DNA from: Pseudomonas sp. L5B5
GTDB lineage: Bacteria; Pseudomonadota; Gammaproteobacteria; Pseudomonadales; Pseudomonadaceae
Length of the DNA: 64,000 nt
Assembly (NCBI RefSeq): GCF_020520285.1
Contig: NZ_CP084742.1
Span: 3,224,001 to 3,288,000 of the forward strand
Direction of reading: 5' to 3'
In this document: piece after piece, positions 59,514 to 64,000 of the stretch
Layout of the letters: each line of letters begins with the position of its first letter
Numbering within the stretch: position 1 is the stretch's first letter
The notes under the pieces: model-generated
Told to the model about the DNA's origin: nothing
The model's database searches: none
Seen by the model: the letters and a program-made list of their open reading frames with translations, nothing else
Program-made: the position numbers and the translations under genes

Positions 59514-61028
59514 TCAGTTCTTCACCGTTTCCTCCAGCGACAGGCGGCCCAGCGGGCTCTGCTGGAAGTGCTCGATATTCTTGCGCGAAATGTTGATGTA
59601 CGGGCTGTAGTAGAGGTCGATCCAGTGGGTGTCCTGCTTGGCGATGGCCTGCAGCTCGGTGTACATCTGCTGGCGCTTGGCCGGGTCGGCTTCTACCCGG
59701 GCATCGGCTACCAGGGCCTTGACCTTGTCGTTCTTGTAGCGGGTCATGTAGTTCATGTTGGTGTCGTGCCCCAGGACGAAGGTGCTCTTCTGGTCGGGGT
59801 CGAGGATGTCGTTGGTCCAGTACATCACTGACAGGTCGTAATCGCCGTCCACCAGCATCTGCCAGCTCTGGGTCGGATCGACTTTCTGCAGGCTGGTGGT
59901 CACTCCCACGGCGGCCAGCTGCTGCTGGACCAGGACGGCGATCTGCTCGTCGGCCTCGTTGCCGGCGTTGACCACGTAGTTGAGTTTCAGGCCCGAGGCA
60001 CCGGCATCCTTCAACAGTTGCTTGGCCTTGACCGGGTCATAGGGGCGTTGCGGGTTGTTGGCGTTGTGATACAGCGCGCCCTTGGGGATGTAGGAGTAGG
60101 CCACCTGGCCCAGGCCGAAGGTCACGGTGTCGACCAGGGATTTCTTGTCGATCGCCATATCCAGGGCCTGGCGCACTTCGGGTTTGCCCAGCAGGCCGTG
60201 ATCGTGGTTGATCAACAGATGGTCTTCACGAGTGGACGGATCCATGTGGATCACCAGGTTCGGGTCTTTCTTCAGGGTCTCGACCCGGGAGAACGGCACG
60301 AAGATCGCCGAGTCCAGCTCGCCGGCCTGGACCTTGAGCATGCGGGTGTTGTCGTCCGGGATGGAGATCCATTCCACGCCGTCCAGGCTGACCTTGTCGG
60401 CCTGCCAGAAGTGCGGGTTCTTCTCCAGCACCACGCGCTCGCCGCGCAGCCATTCCTTGACGATGAAGGCACCCGAGGCCACGGGCTCCTGGGCGTAAGC
60501 CTCCTCGCCGAGTTTTTCCATGGCCTTCTGCGACAGGATCGAGACGTTGGGCGTGGCCATTTGCGCGAGGAAAGGCACGGACGGTGCCTTGAGGGTTACC
60601 ACCAGGGTCTGCGGATCGGTGGCCTCGGCCTTGTCGATGATCTTGTAGGAATCGCTCCACAGCGAGCCCTTGTTGTCACGAATCCGCAGCAGGCTGAACG
60701 CGGCATCGCCGGCGGTGATCGGCGAGCCGTCGGAGAACTTGGCCGGACGCAGCTTGAAGGTGTAGGTCAGGCCGTCGGCGGACACCTGCCAGCTTTGTGC
60801 CAGGCCCGGCAGCAGCTTGGTACCAGTATTGTCGACCCGCACCAGTACGTCGTAGACGTTGGCGAACACCCAGCTGTCGCGGTTCTGCGCGCTCTTGATC
60901 GGGTCGAAGGTGGTGCTTTCCTCACGGCAACCGATGGTCAGCACTCCGGCCGCCTGGGCGATACCGGAGGCCAGCGAACAGAGGGTCAATGTGGCGGCGG
61001 TCAACAATCGCAGGTGTTTCGAACGCAT
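59514..61028 (-). CDS. ABC transporter substrate-binding protein (peptide/nickel family 5)
   Basis: The 504-residue periplasmic binding protein has a Sec signal (about 1-26, ending AQAAG). The mature part opens VLTIGCREESTTFDPIKSAQN and has the cluster 5 signature LLPGLAQSWQVSADGLTYTFKLRPAKFSDGSPITAGDAAFS. The C-terminal lobe ends YSPYINISRKNIEHFQ. The ATG chosen is seven bases after AAGGAG; a TTG two codons earlier is unlikely. It is the last gene of the importer operon. The substrate is unknown: dipeptide-like by family, but no pocket residue decides it. Confidence 0.9.
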   Translation of the reverse strand: MRSKHLRLLTAATLTLCSLASGIAQAAGVLTIGCREESTTFDPIKSAQNRDSWVFANVYDVLVRVDNTGTKLLPGLAQSWQVSADGLTYTFKLRPAKFSDGSPITAGDAAFSLLRIRDNKGSLWSDSYKIIDKAEATDPQTLVVTLKAPSVPFLAQMATPNVSILSQKAMEKLGEEAYAQEPVASGAFIVKEWLRGERVVLEKNPHFWQADKVSLDGVEWISIPDDNTRMLKVQAGELDSAIFVPFSRVETLKKDPNLVIHMDPSTREDHLLINHDHGLLGKPEVRQALDMAIDKKSLVDTVTFGLGQVAYSYIPKGALYHNANNPQRPYDPVKAKQLLKDAGASGLKLNYVVNAGNEADEQIAVLVQQQLAAVGVTTSLQKVDPTQSWQMLVDGDYDLSVMYWTNDILDPDQKSTFVLGHDTNMNYMTRYKNDKVKALVADARVEADPAKRQQMYTELQAIAKQDTHWIDLYYSPYINISRKNIEHFQQSPLGRLSLEETVKN

Positions 61029-61055
61029 GGTCAAACTCCTTTTTGATAAACGTGT

Positions 61056-62027
61056 TCACAGCAATGGCTCGACAAGCACACAGCGGTAGCTGTGCCCAGC
61101 GAGCTGGCGAGTGGGCGGTGGTGTTTCAGCGCAAGCGGGCTGCGCCTGTCGGCAGCGTGGGTGAAAGGCGCAACCGCCTGGCAGGTCCAGCGGGCTGGGC
61201 GGTTCGCCCGGGAGGGGATCGCTCGCCAGTGGGCGGTTCGGATCGATATGCGGGATCGACTGGATCAGCGCGGCGGTATAAGGGTGCCGGGGCGCGCCGA
61301 ATACGGCGTCAGTGGGCCCTTGCTCGACAATCTGCCCGAGATACATCACCGCCACCCGGCTGCACAGGCGCTGGACGATCGCCAGGTCGTGGGCGATGAA
61401 CAGGATCGCCAGGTTCATGCGCTCGCGCAGCTCCAGCAGCAGGTTGATGATCTGCCCCTGGATGGACACGTCCAGCGCCGCCACGCACTCATCGGCGACG
61501 ATCAGGCGCGGCTCGACAGCCAGGGCCCGGGCAATTCCCACCCGCTGGCATTGGCCGCCACTGAGCTCGCCCGGCTTGCGCCCGGCCAGTTCCGGGCGCA
61601 AGCCGACCAGGGTCAGCAACTCGTCGACCCGGGCCGGAATCAGTGGCACCGCGACCGCCCCCTGCACCCGCAGCACTTCGGCAATGGTCTGGCCGATGCT
61701 CAGGCGCGGGTTGAGCGCGGCATAAGGGTCCTGGAAGATCATCGCGGTCTCGTGGCGCAGTCGCTGGAGGTCGACCTTGCGGCCCCGGGTCACGTCCACG
61801 CCATCGAACAGCACCTGGCCCGCGTGGATATCATTCAGGCGCAGGATGGCGCGTCCCAGGGTGCTCTTGCCGCTGCCCGACTCCCCTACCAAGCCGAGCA
61901 CTTCCCCGGCCTCCAGGCTCAGCGACACGCCGTTGACCGCCGTCAGCCATTGCCTGCTCATCCCGAACGGTCCGGCGCCAGGCGCAGCGAAGCGCACCTG
62001 CAGGTCCTTCACTTGCAACAACGTCAT
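61056..62027 (-). CDS. peptide-type ABC transporter ATP-binding protein (DppF/OppF-like)
   Basis: The 323-residue ATPase has Walker [16 protein letters not shown] (about 45-59), Q-loop MIFQDPYAALNPR, signature LSGGQCQRVGIARAL, Walker B LIVADECVAALDVS and H-loop FIAHDLAIV. The C-terminal oligopeptide extension has four cysteines (GGCAFHPRC...C...C) that probably hold an iron-sulfur cluster. In the signature, Cys replaces the more common Gln (LSGGQQQR). The ATG overlaps the previous gene's stop (ATGA). Confidence 0.93.
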   Translation of the reverse strand: MTLLQVKDLQVRFAAPGAGPFGMSRQWLTAVNGVSLSLEAGEVLGLVGESGSGKSTLGRAILRLNDIHAGQVLFDGVDVTRGRKVDLQRLRHETAMIFQDPYAALNPRLSIGQTIAEVLRVQGAVAVPLIPARVDELLTLVGLRPELAGRKPGELSGGQCQRVGIARALAVEPRLIVADECVAALDVSIQGQIINLLLELRERMNLAILFIAHDLAIVQRLCSRVAVMYLGQIVEQGPTDAVFGAPRHPYTAALIQSIPHIDPNRPLASDPLPGEPPSPLDLPGGCAFHPRCRQAQPACAETPPPTRQLAGHSYRCVLVEPLL

Positions 62028-63010
62028 GACAGACTTCCCGCCAGCAACGGGTAATGGCAAGCCACTCGCTGCCCATTGCCCTGGGCCTGCATATCCGGCA
62101 GCGACTCGGTACATCGGCTGCCCGGCCGCAGGCAACGGGGATTGAAGCGACAGCCCGTCGGCAGGGCATCGAGCAACGGCGGCTGGCCAGCAATGGTCCG
62201 CAGCCTGGCCTCACCGACCCCGGTTGTCGGCTGGCAACCGATCAGCGCCGCCGTGTAGGGATGTTGTGGTCGAGCCAGTAGCACCTGCTTGCTGCCGTGT
62301 TCACAGAGCCGCCCGGCATACATCACCGCGATGGCATCGCAGGTCTGGGCGACGACGCCCAGGTCGTGGGTGATCATGATGATCGACAGCCCATGCCGGT
62401 CGCGCAGGTCCAGAAGCAAACGCAGGATTTGCGCCTGCACGGTGACATCCAGGGCCGTGGTCGGTTCGTCGGCGATCAGCACCCGGGGATTGCAGCCCAG
62501 GGCCACGGCGATCATCGCCCGCTGACGCATGCCACCGGAAAACTCGTGGGGATAACTGTCGACTCGCCGCTGCGGGTCGGGAATGCCCACCTGGCGCAAC
62601 ACGTCGACGGCCTTGGCCCGTGCTTCGCGCCTGGACGCACCCTGGTGCAGGCGAATGCCCTCGGCAATCTGCTCGCCGATCCGCATCAACGGATCTAGGT
62701 GGCTGCTGGGGTTCTGGAAGATCATCCCCAGGTGCCGGCCCCGCACGCGACGCATGCCGGCCTCATCCAGTGGCAGCAGGTCCTGGCCGGCCAGTTGCAC
62801 CGCCTTGCCCTGGGTTCGCAGGTTCGCCGAGGGCAGCAGGCGCATCAGGGCCCGGCAGGCCAGGGTCTTGCCCGAGCCGCTCTCCCCCACCAGGCCGAGG
62901 ACTTCGCCTTCGGCCAGGTCGAACGACAGGCGATCCACCAGGGTGACCTCACGCCCCTCGTTATGGGCAATCACGCTGAGGTCTTCGACTCGCAAGATCG
63001 GCGAGCTCAT
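62024..63010 (-). CDS. peptide-type ABC transporter ATP-binding protein (DppD/OppD-like)
   Basis: The 328-residue ATPase starts [22 protein letters not shown]. It shows Walker [18 protein letters not shown]-loop [12 protein letters not shown], signature [15 protein letters not shown], Walker [14 protein letters not shown] and H-loop MITHDLGVV. The C-terminal extension again has a Cys motif ([15 protein letters not shown]). It pairs with the other ATPase as a heterodimer. A much longer in-frame reading upstream is antisense to the permease and is rejected. Both ends overlap neighbours by four bases. Confidence 0.93.
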   Translation of the reverse strand: MSSPILRVEDLSVIAHNEGREVTLVDRLSFDLAEGEVLGLVGESGSGKTLACRALMRLLPSANLRTQGKAVQLAGQDLLPLDEAGMRRVRGRHLGMIFQNPSSHLDPLMRIGEQIAEGIRLHQGASRREARAKAVDVLRQVGIPDPQRRVDSYPHEFSGGMRQRAMIAVALGCNPRVLIADEPTTALDVTVQAQILRLLLDLRDRHGLSIIMITHDLGVVAQTCDAIAVMYAGRLCEHGSKQVLLARPQHPYTAALIGCQPTTGVGEARLRTIAGQPPLLDALPTGCRFNPRCLRPGSRCTESLPDMQAQGNGQRVACHYPLLAGSLS

Positions 63011-63858
63011 GGTCGCCCCCCGAAGTGCTCGGCGATACCGTCGGCCAGCAGGCTGAAACCCATGGCCAGGGTGACGATCGCCAGCCCCGGGAAGGTGCAG
63101 ATCCACCAGGCCGAGGTGATGAAGCTCTGGCCTTCGGCGACCATGGTGCCCCACTCGGCCGTGGGCGGCTGCACCCCGAGGCCGAGGTAGCTGACCGCCG
63201 CGCCGTTGAGCAGCACCAGCACCGCATCGGACATGGAAAACACGATCGAGCCGAACATCGCGTTGGGCAGCAAGTGGCGAAACAGAATGCGTCCATGGCC
63301 AAAGCCCAGGCTCTTGGCTGCCAGGGCAAAGTCGCTTTGCTTGAGCACCAGGATCTGCGAGCGGATCAACCGGGCATAGGACACCCAGCCCACCAGGGCC
63401 ATGGCGATGTAGAAGTTGCTCAGGCCCGGTCCGAGGATGGCCATGATCGCCAGCATCAGCACCAGGAACGGGAAAGCCAGGATCACATCGATCAAGCGCA
63501 TGCACACCGTATCGAAACGCCCACCGATGTAACCGGCCAAGGCGCCGACGCAAGTGCCGATGAGGAACGGGAACAACACACCGATCACCGCCAGCTGCAA
63601 GTCGATGCGCGCGCCCCAGATCACTCGGGAAAGGATGTCGCGACCGAAGTTGTCGGTACCGAAAGGATGCGCCAGGCTCGGCGCCAACAGGCGGATGTCG
63701 GTGTTCTGGGCGATCGGGTCGAAGGGAGCGACCCAGGGCGCGCAGAGCGCCAGCAGCAACCAGCCACCGACGATGACCAGGCCCAGCACCGTGGCCAGCT
63801 GGCCATTGCGCAAGCCCAGGCCCAGGCGCCTGGCGGGGATCGAGACCTGGACGCTCAT
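63007..63858 (-). CDS. peptide-type ABC transporter permease (DppC/OppC-like)
   Basis: The 283-residue inner-membrane protein has a hydrophobic N-terminus (VLGLVIVGGWLLLALCAPWVAPFDP) and about six segments. The typical DppC start of the extracellular part is HPFGTDNFGRDILSRVIWGARIDL. The EAA loop contacting the ATPases is AKSLGFGHGRILFRHLLPNAM (about 183-203). The ATG overlaps the upstream permease stop codon. Confidence 0.93.
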   Translation of the reverse strand: MSVQVSIPARRLGLGLRNGQLATVLGLVIVGGWLLLALCAPWVAPFDPIAQNTDIRLLAPSLAHPFGTDNFGRDILSRVIWGARIDLQLAVIGVLFPFLIGTCVGALAGYIGGRFDTVCMRLIDVILAFPFLVLMLAIMAILGPGLSNFYIAMALVGWVSYARLIRSQILVLKQSDFALAAKSLGFGHGRILFRHLLPNAMFGSIVFSMSDAVLVLLNGAAVSYLGLGVQPPTAEWGTMVAEGQSFITSAWWICTFPGLAIVTLAMGFSLLADGIAEHFGGRP

Positions 63859-64000
63859 CGCATGTTCACCCGGGGATCGATCGCTACCGTCAGCACATCG
63901 GCGAGGAAGTTGACCAGCACCGTGGCGCAGGCCAGCACCATGGCCACTCCCTGCACCACCATGTAGTCGCGGGTGAAGATGCCGCGCACCAGCAACTGGC
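63855..64000 (-). CDS. peptide-type ABC transporter permease (DppB/OppB-like), 3' end
   Basis: Only the last 47 or so codons are in the window. The C-terminus reads TVLVNFLADVLTVAIDPRVNMR, where the DxLxxxIDPRV pattern is the hallmark end of DppB-type permeases. It overlaps the next permease by four bases, so the operon order is permease, permease, ATPase, ATPase, binding protein. Confidence 0.85.
   Translation of the reverse strand, partial: QLLVRGIFTRDYMVVQGVAMVLACATVLVNFLADVLTVAIDPRVNMR

Overview
The window is chromosomal DNA from a gamma-proteobacterium of the genus Pseudomonas, most like the P. fluorescens/protegens/chlororaphis side of the genus. Three things point there: high GC with strong third-position GC bias, REP-type palindromes of the fluorescens kind, and a gene order that matches the P. 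aeruginosa blocks I know (PA4520-4524 and PA4740-4771). The tmRNA tag also reads as a Pseudomonas-type tag ending YALAA. Family assignments rest on reading the translated sequence and recalled synteny; no database search was run.

Layout. 1-9.7 kb: the end of a TatD-family nuclease gene, a zinc-ribbon membrane protein, a chemoreceptor, ampE-ampD, a DUF1631 gene and the divergent nadC. A loose accessory stretch follows, with a small acidic protein, a REP doublet, an orphan lipoprotein and a frame-broken ORF. 9.7-24.4 kb: an almost unbroken minus-strand housekeeping block, in transcription order ftsH-folP-glmM-tpiA-secG-tRNA-Leu-tRNA-fMet-rimP-nusA-infB-rbfA-truB-rpsO-pnp, then tRNA-Thr. 24.5-31 kb: rlmE and yhbY (divergent), a DUF4149 gene, and carA-carB-greA read leftward behind a leader with an upstream ORF and a terminator. 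31-36 kb: grpE-dnaK-dnaJ-dapB with two heat-shock-type promoters. 36-42 kb: recN (LexA box), fur, omlA/bamE, rnfH, ratA, a sodium-dependent transporter and smpB. 42-50.7 kb: a lactate-utilisation locus, lldR divergent from lldP-lutA-lutB-lutC-dld, with a perfect LldR-type operator. 50.8-51.6 kb: a small exported protein and ssrA (tmRNA).

51.6-59.5 kb is visibly different. It is richer in AT and codon use is relaxed. It holds an RND efflux pump (adaptor plus permease, no outer-membrane channel gene), a divergent small exported peptide starting AEGGADR after its signal sequence, and a MocR/PdxR-type regulator (GntR helix-turn-helix fused to an aminotransferase-like domain). Several unexplained palindromes and repeats lie between them. 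It sits directly behind tmRNA, a common integration site, but I see no integrase or flanking repeat. This is the best candidate for an incompletely described module. 59.5-64 kb: a minus-strand peptide-type ABC importer (two permeases, two ATPases, a binding protein), cut by the window edge.

How the parts work together: most of the window is core information processing (translation, RNA decay, chaperones, protein quality control, carbamoyl-phosphate supply). The regulatory DNA is unusually readable: sigma-32 promoters, a LexA box, an LldR operator, the rpsO-pnp processing hairpin, a terminator-rich metY-rimP leader and a possible translational attenuator at carA.
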